Assembly: GCA_046345275.1 (NCBI GenBank)
Contig: JBKDJY010000067.1
Span: 1-26,100, forward strand
DNA length: 26,100 nucleotides
Direction of reading: 5' to 3'
Source: UBA4416 sp046345275
GTDB taxonomy: Bacteria > Bacteroidota > Bacteroidia > B-17B0 > Aurantibacillaceae
The notes below the pieces were generated by a model. The model was not told where the DNA came from, searched no databases, and saw nothing but the letters and a program-made list of their open reading frames with translations. Shown here one piece after another: positions 16,251 through 25,205 of this stretch. The first letter of the stretch is position 1, and every line of letters starts with the position of its first letter. A program made the position numbers and the translations under genes.

Positions 16251-19200
16251 TCAACTCATTTCGTACTTTAAACTTTTCAGTTTATCAAGCTGTGTTGTAA
16301 GTTCATTGTTTACTGCAATTTTATGAGATTTAGAATATAATTTTACACTCATATTTTCTTTTTCGTCTTCTACAAAAAATTCAACATTGCATTTACCTGC
16401 TGAAGAATTTAAGATGGCATCTATGGAAGCAATTAATTCGTCGGTTAAAGAATTGACGTCTAATTTCAATTTCATATTTGTAAAAATTGTTTCCTTGATG
16501 CTCTCTAACAATTCCATTTTAATAATTTTTAATTCTAAGCTTCCTGGCTGCCCGTATCGCTCTTGTATCCTGGCTTTCACATGAACAAATAAATTATTAA
16601 CCATAAATTTATTAAATTCAACATAATCTTTTGAAAACAACATCACTTCTAAAGCGCCTTGATAGTCTTCAATAATAATTTTTCCAAAAGCATTTCCTGT
16701 TTTACTGGTGCGATTTTCAAAACCTGTTACCATCCCACCAAATGTAACTTCTTTTCCCCTAAAAGGTTCTAAACCTGCTTTTAATTGGGCGCAAGTTGCG
16801 GTGCATTTATGTTCAATAATTAACTTAAACGGGTCGAGTGGATGACCTGAAATAAAAAATCCAACAACCTCTTTCTCTTTTGCCAATTGCTCCAGTTGTC
16901 CCCATGGTTCAATTCTTTGAGGGAGCTGCGGTTCGGTAATTTCTATTTCATCTCCACCAAATAAACTTACCTGCGAGGTATCATTACCCAAATTCATTTG
17001 ATTATTGTATTTAATCATTTTATCTGTAAGTGTAAGTCCATCTGAATCTGGCGTAAAAAACATGGCACGGTTCACGCCTTCTAAACTATCAAAGCCACCA
17101 GCAAGAGCCAGTCCTTCTATTGATTTTTTATTGACACTTTTATTATCCAAACGGTTTGCCAAATCAAATACGGAAGAATATTTTCCATTGGCATTTCTTT
17201 CATCAATGATATTTTGAACTGTGTTTTCTCCAACTCCTTTGATAGAGGCCATCCCAAACCGAATATCTGTTCCTCCTTTTATCACACTAAATTTAGCGAA
17301 GCCTTCATTGATATCTGGCCCTAAAACTTTTAATCCCATGCGCTTGCACTCTTCCATAAAAAACGCAATGGAATCAATGCTGCTGGCATGATTTAATACA
17401 GACGACATAAATTCCGATGGATAGTGCGCCTTGATGTAAGCCGTTTGAAAGGCAATGTATGCGTAGCAAGTAGAATGTGATTTATTGAATGCATAACTCG
17501 CAAATGCTTCCCAATCTTTCCAAACCTTTTCAGCTACTGCCTCATCATGTCCATTTGCTTTACAATTATCTATAAATTTCCCTTTCATTTTGTCAAGTGT
17601 GCCTCTGTCTTTTTTTCCCATTGCCTTGCGCAAGGTATCTGCATCGCCTTTTGTAAAGCTGGCCAATTTTTGTGACAATCTCATCACTTGTTCTTGATAT
17701 ACTGTAATACCATATGTTTCACCAAGGTATTCATCCATCCCTTCTAGATCAAAAGTAATAGGCTCCTTACCGTGTTTACGATTAATATAATTTGGAATAT
17801 AGGCAATTGGTCCTGGCCGATACAAAGCATTCATTGCAATTAAGTCATTGAAACTATCAGGTTTTAAATCTTTTAATGATTTTTGCATTCCAGCACTTTC
17901 GTATTGAAACACACCATTGGTTTCTCCTCGCTGAAATAATTCATACGTTAATTTATCATCCAATGGAATGGCATCAATGTCAATATCTACGCCGTGATTT
18001 TGTTTAATGAACCGCACGGCATCTTTAATAATGGTTAATGTTCTTAAGCCTAAGAAATCCATTTTTAATAAACCTGCATTTTCAGCAACAGAGTTGTCAA
18101 ATTGTGTAACCAACATTTCACTATCTTTTGCTTTGGTAACAGGCACAAATTTTACCATCTCATCAGGTGTGATAATAATGCCACAAGCATGGATGCCAAT
18201 GTTTCTTAAACAACCTTCTAATTCGTATGCTTGCTTTAATACATCGGCTTCGGGCGTTTTTTCTTCAGATAATTTTCTAAATTTAAATGACTGTTCAACC
18301 ACTTCGCGTTTATCTTTTATGCCATCTAAATATTTTTCATCAATACCGCCTGGTTTTAACAGTTTTTTTAATTTGGCATCTAAAGAATCTGGAAATGATT
18401 TTGCTAAACGATCCGCATCTGGCAATGGTAATTCTAAGGCCCTTGCCGTATCACGAATTGCAGACTTCCCTCCCATGGTACCGTAGGTAATGATTTGAGC
18501 AACTTGATTGGCGCCATATTTATTAATAACATAATCTATGACTAAACTTCTGCCTTCATCATCAAAATCAATATCAATATCGGGCATGCTTACACGATCT
18601 GGATTTAAAAAACGCTCAAAGAGTAAATCAAATTTAATGGGATCAACATTGGTAATCCCCAAACAATAAGCAATGGCAGAACCTGCTGCTGATCCCCTAC
18701 CTGGACCAACTGCTACACCCAATTTACGAGCCTCTGCAATAAAATCAGCCACGATTAAAAAATAACCTGGATAGCCCATCCGTTCAATGGTAGTAAGTTC
18801 AAAGGCTATACGTTCCTTAATTTCGGGCGACATCTCTGGATATCTTTTCTTTGCGCCTTCCCAAGTTAAATGAGTCATGTAAATGAATTGCTCAGCAATC
18901 ACCAACATTTCTGCTTTTTGCAATTCAACAAATTCAAGAGATAATTTTTTTTCTTGCCATTCTTTTTCTTTGATGGCAATGATGCGTTGCTGAGATTCAA
19001 AAATTTCTTTTTGGTTTGCTTCAATGAAAGATTCATCAATTTCAAATTTCGGTAATAAAATATCCCTGCCTAATTTAAAATCTTCAATTTTATCTACAAT
19101 TTCATTGGTGGCTTCAATGGCTTCTGGCAAATCCAAAAACAACTCAGCCATTTCAGTAGGGGATTTAAAATAAAATTCTTTGTTTTCTAATCCATTTCTG

Positions 19201-20708
19201 AAACCCCTTCCTCTTCCTATTGGTGTGGCTTTTTTCTCATTATCTTTTACGCATAATAGTATGTCATGCGCTTCAAAACCATTTTTATTTAAATAATAAT
19301 TGCTATTAGCTGCAAAATATTTTACTTGATGTTTTTTAGCAAATTTAATTAACACTGTATTCACATGATTTTCTTCAGGGAGATGATGTCTATTTAATTC
19401 AACATAAAAATTTTCGCCAAATTGTTCTTTATACCAAATAAATGATTCTTCTGCTTGCTCTTCACTTACATTTAAAATTAGTGATGGTATTTCGGATGTT
19501 AAAGAACCAGTGGTTGCAATTAAACCATCTTTATGTTGAAGTAATAAATTTTTATCAATCCGAGGCACATAATAAAATCCATCAATTAAACCAGTGGAAC
19601 TTAGCTTAGATAAATTTTGATAACCTATTTTATTCTTTGCTAAAAATACTTGCGTATAGCCGTTATCCTGTTTTGCTTTATCTTTATAATCCTTACATAT
19701 AAATAATTCGCAGCCAATAATACACTTTAACTCATTTTTCTTTTCTCCTACTTTTTCTCCTTTCTCAATTAATTCGTTATGGGTTTTGGTAATTTTATTT
19801 TGTTTATCAATGGCTTGCCAAAATAAAAATGCACCGTACATATTTCCGTGGTCGGTTAATGCAATGCCTCTTAAATTATATTCAGTTGCTTTTTTTACCA
19901 TATCCACCACATCACTGGTAGATTGAAGAACAGAAAATTGTGAGTGGTTATGAAGGTGTGAAAAATTAATGTTAGAAACTTCGGTATTAAAATTTTGCGT
20001 CTTTGATTCTTTGGTTTCTGTAGGTTGATTCTTTCTATTTTTCCAATCTAGTTCATGTTGATATAAGTCCGTTAAATCTGGCGCTTGATAATTAATTTGA
20101 TTTAATTCAGAAGATTTTAATTCATTAACTTTTGTTATACCACGTTTAATTATTTCGAAAAATACTTTACCAGTTGCCAACACATCAAATGCAGCATTAT
20201 GCGCTTCTTCAAATTTGCTATGAAATAATTTGCTATATAATTCTGTTAAAGTTGGCCACTTAAATTTTCCACCACGACCTCCTGGAATAGCACAGTATTC
20301 AGTTGTTTGATCATTTTTAGTATCAATAAACGGGAGATTAGCTAACACGTTTTGTAATCCACAGCGCAATAATTCTGCGCCAATAATATGATTATCAAAC
20401 TCAATATTATGTCCGCATAAATATTTTGTTTGGTTAACCGCTTCAATAAATTCGTTCAGTACAATTTTTAAATCTTGTCCTTCTTCAATCGCTCTTTCAT
20501 TGGTAATTCCATGTATTTGAATGGCATTAAATGGAATGGTATAACCGTCTGGTTTTACTATAACAGATTTACTACTTATTAAGTTACCGAATGCATCATG
20601 CAATTGCCAAGCCAATTGAACCATGCGAGGCCAATTATCAAAATCGGTTAAAGGCGCATTATAACTTCTTGGTAAGCCAGTTGTTTCGGTATCAAAGATG
20701 AGGAACAT
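16251..20708 (-). CDS. dnaE: DNA polymerase III alpha subunit with N-terminal fused proofreading exonuclease
   Basis: This is the replicative polymerase, 1485 aa, about 320 longer than E. coli DnaE because of an added N-terminus. Residues 1-190 form a DEDDh 3'-5' exonuclease of DnaQ type: FDTETTG (D6, E8), D105 and HNAAFD (H170, D175). A charged linker leads to the PHP domain at about 250 (HLHNHSQFS). The palm has GPGRGSAAGS and PDIDIDFDDE (near 705-715), and the third catalytic Asp in KMDFLGL (near 883). A candidate beta-clamp-binding motif, QVSLF, is near 1246-1250. An OB-fold follows at about 1316-1370. Such an Exo-DnaE fusion is usual for Bacteroidota. Upstream is a 137-bp gap with no convincing TAnnTTTG promoter. 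Confidence 0.96.
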   Translation of the reverse strand: MFLIFDTETTGLPRSYNAPLTDFDNWPRMVQLAWQLHDAFGNLISSKSVIVKPDGYTIPFNAIQIHGITNERAIEEGQDLKIVLNEFIEAVNQTKYLCGHNIEFDNHIIGAELLRCGLQNVLANLPFIDTKNDQTTEYCAIPGGRGGKFKWPTLTELYSKLFHSKFEEAHNAAFDVLATGKVFFEIIKRGITKVNELKSSELNQINYQAPDLTDLYQHELDWKNRKNQPTETKESKTQNFNTEVSNINFSHLHNHSQFSVLQSTSDVVDMVKKATEYNLRGIALTDHGNMYGAFLFWQAIDKQNKITKTHNELIEKGEKVGEKKNELKCIIGCELFICKDYKDKAKQDNGYTQVFLAKNKIGYQNLSKLSSTGLIDGFYYVPRIDKNLLLQHKDGLIATTGSLTSEIPSLILNVSEEQAEESFIWYKEQFGENFYVELNRHHLPEENHVNTVLIKFAKKHQVKYFAANSNYYLNKNGFEAHDILLCVKDNEKKATPIGRGRGFRNGLENKEFYFKSPTEMAELFLDLPEAIEATNEIVDKIEDFKLGRDILLPKFEIDESFIEANQKEIFESQQRIIAIKEKEWQEKKLSLEFVELQKAEMLVIAEQFIYMTHLTWEGAKKRYPEMSPEIKERIAFELTTIERMGYPGYFLIVADFIAEARKLGVAVGPGRGSAAGSAIAYCLGITNVDPIKFDLLFERFLNPDRVSMPDIDIDFDDEGRSLVIDYVINKYGANQVAQIITYGTMGGKSAIRDTARALELPLPDADRLAKSFPDSLDAKLKKLLKPGGIDEKYLDGIKDKREVVEQSFKFRKLSEEKTPEADVLKQAYELEGCLRNIGIHACGIIITPDEMVKFVPVTKAKDSEMLVTQFDNSVAENAGLLKMDFLGLRTLTIIKDAVRFIKQNHGVDIDIDAIPLDDKLTYELFQRGETNGVFQYESAGMQKSLKDLKPDSFNDLIAMNALYRPGPIAYIPNYINRKHGKEPITFDLEGMDEYLGETYGITVYQEQVMRLSQKLASFTKGDADTLRKAMGKKDRGTLDKMKGKFIDNCKANGHDEAVAEKVWKDWEAFASYAFNKSHSTCYAYIAFQTAYIKAHYPSEFMSSVLNHASSIDSIAFFMEECKRMGLKVLGPDINEGFAKFSVIKGGTDIRFGMASIKGVGENTVQNIIDERNANGKYSSVFDLANRLDNKSVNKKSIEGLALAGGFDSLEGVNRAMFFTPDSDGLTLTDKMIKYNNQMNLGNDTSQVSLFGGDEIEITEPQLPQRIEPWGQLEQLAKEKEVVGFFISGHPLDPFKLIIEHKCTATCAQLKAGLEPFRGKEVTFGGMVTGFENRTSKTGNAFGKIIIEDYQGALEVMLFSKDYVEFNKFMVNNLFVHVKARIQERYGQPGSLELKIIKMELLESIKETIFTNMKLKLDVNSLTDELIASIDAILNSSAGKCNVEFFVEDEKENMSVKLYSKSHKIAVNNELTTQLDKLKSLKYEMS

Positions 20709-20845
20709 AATAAAAAATTAGTAATGAAGAATTAAATTTAATCAAGAAAAACCAAAGAATTTAAATTGTTAAAAACAAAATGAAATAAGCTATTCATAAA
20801 AAATGAATTAACACAATCTGATTTGTAAAACGTTAAAAGAATCAA

Positions 20846-22357
20846 CTACTCAATCTTGTATACATAAGTTGTTTGATTATCGTTAACAGGATTTAGAAAA
20901 TACATGGTTTTATCTATGAAACTAGGTTCAATGGTAGCTTTATAACGTAAAGTAGGAAATTTTTTTCGAAGTGTATCGACTCTTTCATGAATGTGTTCGG
21001 CTTGCATAAATATGACGTAGTTTGGCCTCTGTTTCAATGGCAAATGATTGTAACGTTGTAAGAGGCTATCGGCCGTATAATTTTTTGTTATCCAAAAATA
21101 TGATTTCCATTGTTCTAAATAATATTGGGGCATCATCGTGTAATTATCCAAATTAGAATCTTCTACAATAAAATTGACACAATCTTTTTGTTTTGCAATA
21201 AAGCAAATGGCTTCCACCCTGTTGCGCTTAGAATAAGAGACCGTTAAAACAGGAAGTAAAATGAAATTGATGACACAGCAGAAAATAATTACATTTTTAA
21301 ACCATTTTTTAGAATCCCATTGATAGGATGTTGCTATTTGAAAAGCTCCGATGAAGCCCAATATAATGATAAAGGGAATGACTGGTAGAATAAATCTTTC
21401 TTGCTTGTTTGGAAAATAAGTATGAAAAATAAAGAATAAAAAGGTTGGCCAAAACAGCAAAGGTTCTTTTTTAAAATTTTTTAAATATCCAAAAAACACT
21501 AAAATACTGAAGGGTGGAATTAAAAATCCTAAAATAATAGAAATGTACATATGCCATACATCAACACCAAAATTGCTAGCATTATCAATGTTGTACTGAA
21601 CATAGGCAAAAAATTCCATGAATGGTTTTCCCCAAAAATAAATATCAGCGATCCCTTGCGTAAAAGAAGCTATTAATATAAAACCGAATGCAACTCCAAG
21701 TAAACTTTTTAATGGAATTCTCATGAGTAATAAAGCAAGTCCGAAACCAGCAGCGAAAATTGATGTTTGAAAACGAATCGAAAAAGAGATGGCCAACAAA
21801 GCACCAACATAAAAAGCGTTTTTAAATGAAATTTTCGATTCATATTTAATAATTAACCAAGTAGCAATTATCAATGGTGGAATACAAACCGTTTCTACCA
21901 AATTACGGACGCTCAAAAATGGCACAAACCAATAAAGCGATAAAGCCAACCCAACCCAAGAAGCTACTTTTAAATTAGATTTTTTATAGGCGATTTTAAA
22001 TCCATAATAAACAATAACCAATGACCATAAGGCATGAATAAAACGAATGATGTATAACTTGCCCTGTGGATCAGTTAATCCAAAAAGTGTTAGAAATTTT
22101 AAAATAAAATAATTCATACCAACGTAAAAAAAAGAATGACCTTGAGGCTGCCTTGATGGATCATTAGATTTAGGCAACCAATTATTATAATCTTCGCCAT
22201 CAATCCATGACTGAGCTGCTTCCAATACTAAAAAGTGATCATCAAAAAAACCAAAACCTTTAGAAAAAATGGTTGCTACTAAACGCACGACAAATCCTAA
22301 AAAAATAGCTGAACGTAAAGGATGAAGATTGAAATAATTGATTAAAGTTGTTTTCAT
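20846..22357 (-). CDS. GT-C fold membrane glycosyltransferase, GT22 (Alg9/PIG-B mannosyltransferase)-like
   Basis: The 503-aa integral membrane protein has about 10-12 hydrophobic segments. The first extracytoplasmic loop carries an acidic motif FFDDHF (D39, D40, H41), in the place of the catalytic acid motif of GT-C enzymes. The segment PNKQERFILPVIPF (about 313-326) resembles the HKExRF..P signature of GT22 enzymes, which transfer sugars from polyprenyl-phosphate donors. A soluble C-terminal domain of about 120 residues (from ~385) follows. Donor and acceptor are unknown; cell-envelope glycan or glycoprotein synthesis is likely. Its ATG overlaps the TAA of the LptF/G gene by one base (TAATG), indicating translational coupling. 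A GT39/ArnT-like enzyme is an alternative. Confidence 0.75.
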   Translation of the reverse strand: MKTTLINYFNLHPLRSAIFLGFVVRLVATIFSKGFGFFDDHFLVLEAAQSWIDGEDYNNWLPKSNDPSRQPQGHSFFYVGMNYFILKFLTLFGLTDPQGKLYIIRFIHALWSLVIVYYGFKIAYKKSNLKVASWVGLALSLYWFVPFLSVRNLVETVCIPPLIIATWLIIKYESKISFKNAFYVGALLAISFSIRFQTSIFAAGFGLALLLMRIPLKSLLGVAFGFILIASFTQGIADIYFWGKPFMEFFAYVQYNIDNASNFGVDVWHMYISIILGFLIPPFSILVFFGYLKNFKKEPLLFWPTFLFFIFHTYFPNKQERFILPVIPFIIILGFIGAFQIATSYQWDSKKWFKNVIIFCCVINFILLPVLTVSYSKRNRVEAICFIAKQKDCVNFIVEDSNLDNYTMMPQYYLEQWKSYFWITKNYTADSLLQRYNHLPLKQRPNYVIFMQAEHIHERVDTLRKKFPTLRYKATIEPSFIDKTMYFLNPVNDNQTTYVYKIE

Positions 22358-23475
22358 TATTGTTGAGCTTTTTTGTATAAGTAAAAGGCTATAAAAGAAA
22401 AAATAAAATTAGGAATCCATACTGCAATGAGAGGTTGAGCTAAACCAGATGTAGCAAAGGTAGTAGAAACATGCATAAATAATATATAAATACAACTCAA
22501 AAATAAGCCAAGTGCAATTTGAAGTCCAACACCACCTCTTATTTTTCGAGATGATAAGGATACTGCAATAATGGTAAGAATAAAAGTTGCAAATGGAAAA
22601 GCAGTTCGCTTATACATTTCTACTTCAAAGAATTCAATTCGACTTGAGCCTTTTTGTTTTTCTTTCATGATAAATTGCCTCAATTCAAAATATGGAAAAA
22701 CCTCGATTTTACTTTCCAAACGAATCATTTCTTTTGGCGTAAAATCAATTTTTAGCGCTTTATTTAATGTGAATTTATGTGTTTCATGAAATGAAAGGGA
22801 TTGATTGTTTTTTATTGAATCACTCGAAGAATAAATTAAATTTCTTTCAAATACATTTTTTAAGTTCCAAAGATGTTTGATGGTATCCCATGTCATATTT
22901 TCGGCTTTAAGCATATACACTTGTTTGTTATCAATCACTGTTTCGATGGATATTAAATTTGATGAATTTGTTATATTATCATAATTGGATAAATACAAAA
23001 TCGTATTTGGGGCAATTTGTTTGTGGATATTAATATCATCCGTATGATAAGTTGAGTTAATGTACCTATCCTCAAATTTGAAACGCGTTTTATTTGCGAT
23101 GGGGATGATGAAATGACTTAAGATTAGTGAAGAAAAAGTAATGATTGAAGCACCAATCATATAGGGTCTTAAAATTCTTGCAAAACTTGTGCCGCTTGAT
23201 AAAATAGCAACAAATTCAGTCCTGGCAGCCATTTTTGCCGTGAAAAATATGACCGAAATAAACGTAAATAATGGGCTAAATAAATTACCGTAGTATGGCA
23301 AAAAATTTAAATAATGATCAAAAATAATTTCTTTTAAAGGTGCTTTACTAGAAATGAAATCTTGCAATTTTTCTGAAATATCAAATACAATGAATATGGC
23401 TAATATTAAAGAAATAGAAAATACAAAGGTTCCTAAAAACTTTTTTAAAATGTATTTGTCTAATATTTTTAGCAT
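22357..23475 (-). CDS. LptF/LptG-family LPS-export permease (YjgP/YjgQ)
   Basis: LptF and LptG are the inner-membrane subunits of the LptB2FG transporter that extracts lipopolysaccharide and feeds it to the LptC-LptA bridge. The 372-aa protein has the family layout: TM1 (about 10-32) after LDKYILKKFLGTF, TM2-3 with the cytoplasmic coupling segment KMAARTEFVAILSSGTSF (about 83-100), a periplasmic beta-jellyroll-type domain (about 130-270), and three C-terminal TM helices starting KRTAFPFATFILTIIAVSLSS. I cannot decide between LptF and LptG. It follows tgt by 30 bp and overlaps the glycosyltransferase gene, consistent with one operon; the neighbourhood tgt-LptG-type permease recurs in Bacteroidota. 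Confidence 0.9.
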   Translation of the reverse strand: MLKILDKYILKKFLGTFVFSISLILAIFIVFDISEKLQDFISSKAPLKEIIFDHYLNFLPYYGNLFSPLFTFISVIFFTAKMAARTEFVAILSSGTSFARILRPYMIGASIITFSSLILSHFIIPIANKTRFKFEDRYINSTYHTDDINIHKQIAPNTILYLSNYDNITNSSNLISIETVIDNKQVYMLKAENMTWDTIKHLWNLKNVFERNLIYSSSDSIKNNQSLSFHETHKFTLNKALKIDFTPKEMIRLESKIEVFPYFELRQFIMKEKQKGSSRIEFFEVEMYKRTAFPFATFILTIIAVSLSSRKIRGGVGLQIALGLFLSCIYILFMHVSTTFATSGLAQPLIAVWIPNFIFSFIAFYLYKKAQQ

Positions 23476-23505
23476 GAGTTTTTCTACTAATTACAAGTTA
23501 TACAA

Positions 23506-24636
23506 CTATAATCGTTGAGACAATTTGGGTACCATTTTATTTTTCCAATTATAAAATGTTCCTGCAATAATCTGTTGGCGCGCTTCACCGACTAACCATA
23601 AATAAAAAGCTAAATTATGGATGCTTGCAATTTGTGCTGCCAAATACTCGTTACACACCAGCAAATGTCGCAAATAGGCTTTGGTGTATTGCTGATCAAC
23701 GTAACTCGTTCCATCTTCATCTAGTAAAGAAAAATCATTTTTCCACTTTTCATTTTTAATATTAATAATGCCATTTTTTGTGAATAATAAACCGTGACGA
23801 GCATTTCGAGTAGGCATAACACAATCAAACATATCAACGCCTAAAGCAATGCATTCTAAAATATTAACTGGCGTACCAACCCCCATTAAATAACGCGGTT
23901 TATTGATAGGTAAAATATCACAAACAAGCTCAGTCATGGCATACATATCTTCTGCAGGCTCGCCAACTGACAAGCCTCCAATTGCATTTCCTTCTGCATT
24001 TTTTGAAGCAATATAGTCTGCAGATTGAACCCTTAAATCTTTAAAAACTGAACCTTGGACAATTGGAAATAACGCTTGTGAATAATTATATTTTGGATCA
24101 GTTTCATTGAATCGCTTGATGCATCTATCTAACCAACGGTGCGTTAATCCCAATGAATTTTTTGCATAATGATAATCACAAGGGTAAGGTGTGCACTCAT
24201 CAAATGCCATGATAACATCCGCTCCAATCACACGTTGAATATCCATCACACTTTCAGGGGAAAATAAATGTTTACTGCCATCAATATGCGACTTGAATAC
24301 AGCACCTTCTTCATTTAATTTGCGAGTATTTGCTAATGAAAAAACTTGATAACCTCCACTATCTGTTAACAATGGTTTATCCCAACCATTAAATTTATGA
24401 AGTCCGCCCGCTCGCTCCAGCACTTCTAATCCTGGACGTAAATATAAATGGTAAGTATTTCCTAAAATAATCTGTGCTTTGATATCATCTTTTAATTCAT
24501 GCTGATGAACAGATTTAACTGTACCAGCAGTCCCGACTGGCATAAAAATGGGCGTTAAAACAGTGCCATGATCAGTTTCAAGGAGTCCGGCCCTAGCTTT
24601 TGAATGAGGGTCATTATGTAATAATGTAAATTTCAA
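23506..24636 (-). CDS. tgt: Queuine/preQ1 tRNA-guanine transglycosylase
   Basis: TGT exchanges guanine-34 for preQ1 in tRNAs with GUN anticodons, the first tRNA-bound step of queuosine synthesis. The 376-aa TIM barrel has TDSGGYQVFS (D92, general acid/base), FDECTPYPCDY, the GGLSVGEP substrate loop (220-227) and the nucleophile in FDCVMPTRNARHG (D271). The zinc site is odd: where bacterial enzymes have CxCxxC, this one reads DEDGTSYVD (Gly309, Ser311, Asp314); only His340 is retained. I recall the same loss in other Bacteroidota TGTs, so it is probably lineage-specific rather than inactivation. The start is a TTG at 24636, the only start placing MKFTLL at the family's expected N-terminus. It is the first gene of the operon with the LptF/G permease. 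Confidence 0.95.
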   Translation of the reverse strand: MKFTLLHNDPHSKARAGLLETDHGTVLTPIFMPVGTAGTVKSVHQHELKDDIKAQIILGNTYHLYLRPGLEVLERAGGLHKFNGWDKPLLTDSGGYQVFSLANTRKLNEEGAVFKSHIDGSKHLFSPESVMDIQRVIGADVIMAFDECTPYPCDYHYAKNSLGLTHRWLDRCIKRFNETDPKYNYSQALFPIVQGSVFKDLRVQSADYIASKNAEGNAIGGLSVGEPAEDMYAMTELVCDILPINKPRYLMGVGTPVNILECIALGVDMFDCVMPTRNARHGLLFTKNGIINIKNEKWKNDFSLLDEDGTSYVDQQYTKAYLRHLLVCNEYLAAQIASIHNLAFYLWLVGEARQQIIAGTFYNWKNKMVPKLSQRL

Positions 24637-24649
24637 TGATAATTTTAAG

Positions 24650-24657
24650 CAAAGATA
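24650..24657 (-). promoter_or_regulatory. -7 promoter element of the tgt operon
   Basis: Read on the - strand this is TATCTTTG, a perfect TAnnTTTG. A partial -33 (CTTG) lies about 17 bp further upstream. The TTG start of tgt is only 13 bp away, so the leader would be under 10 nt. Confidence 0.5.
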
Positions 24658-24708
24658 CCATTTTAAAAAATTTACAAGTTAACCCTTTGCAATTATCTTA
24701 TTTTATCA

Positions 24709-24996
24709 TCACTTGCTAGTAAAAACAAAAACCTCCTCATTGTCTTTCTTCATCAAATATTTTTCACGAGCAAATGTTTCAAGGCTTTTAACATTATGTT
24801 GAAGTTCATGAATTTCTGTTTTGTTTTTTGATATTTCTGAAAGATAATATTCTTTTTCCGCCTTTAATTTATTGCATTTTTGAACCAAATCATATTGAGT
24901 GAGCACATCATTTTTGTCAAAATACAATAACCAAATCGTTAAAACTACGATGACAATAAAATATTTATTTTTAAATAATTTAAATAATTTTCTCAT
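24709..24996 (-). CDS. FtsB/DivIC-like septum formation initiator protein
   Basis: FtsB/DivIC proteins are single-pass divisome scaffolds that, with FtsL and FtsQ, activate septal peptidoglycan synthesis. The 95-aa protein matches: a basic cytoplasmic N-terminus, one TM helix (about 11-28, FIVIVVLTIWLLYF), a periplasmic coiled coil (about 35-72), then the family's C-terminal motif pattern LETFAREKYLMKK...EEVFVF (about 71-92). The 72-bp gap to tgt contains a tgt promoter, so it is probably a separate unit or only partly co-transcribed. Confidence 0.87.
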   Translation of the reverse strand: MRKLFKLFKNKYFIVIVVLTIWLLYFDKNDVLTQYDLVQKCNKLKAEKEYYLSEISKNKTEIHELQHNVKSLETFAREKYLMKKDNEEVFVFTSK

Positions 24997-25115
24997 AAAA
25001 AAATAGGCACTTATTAATGTAGATAAATTTCGCTTAAGTTATCATTGTAAATTATAGATGATGAATAATGTTTTGCATATTAATTTGTTAATTATAGCAA
25101 ATCAACTAACGTGTA

Positions 25116-25135
25116 GAATCCCTCCGGATCGACCA
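25116..25135 (+). tRNA. Possible orphan tRNA 3' end (no tRNA body)
   Basis: GAATCCCTCCGGATCGACCA fits positions 57-76 of a tRNA: GAAT is the end of the T-loop (R57, A58, Y60), CCCTC the 3' T-stem with the invariant C61, CGGATCG the 3' acceptor strand, then discriminator A and CCA. No matching 5' T-stem (GAGGG), GTTCGA or acceptor (CGATCCG) lies upstream. A hairpin terminator follows within 5 nt, as is common after tRNA genes. It may be an attachment-site remnant, a rearrangement breakpoint, or coincidence. Confidence 0.4.
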
Positions 25136-25138
25136 ACT

Positions 25139-25173
25139 AAAAAGCCCTTGGTTTACAAGGGCTTTTCTTTTTC
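25139..25173. terminator. Strong, probably bidirectional intrinsic terminator
   Basis: AAAAGCCCTTG (25140-25150) pairs perfectly with CAAGGGCTTTT (25156-25166) around the loop GTTTA. On the + strand it is followed by CTTTTTC; on the - strand the arm ends in five Ts. It can terminate the - strand gene ending at 25206 and would also suit the orphan tRNA end on the + strand. Confidence 0.8.
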
Positions 25174-25205
25174 ATTCTCAATAAAATTTGTTTGCTAAAA
25201 TCATC

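Noticed and set aside
18007..18486. 159-codon ORF antisense to dnaE
   Set aside because: A shadow of the strongly conserved DnaE palm region on the other strand; Ser/Asn/Phe-rich composition typical of antisense frames.
20791..20809. ATTCAT/ATGAAT hairpin as terminator for the glycosyltransferase operon
   Set aside because: AT-only 6-bp stem with no adjacent T-run on the - strand; expected by chance in such AT-rich DNA.
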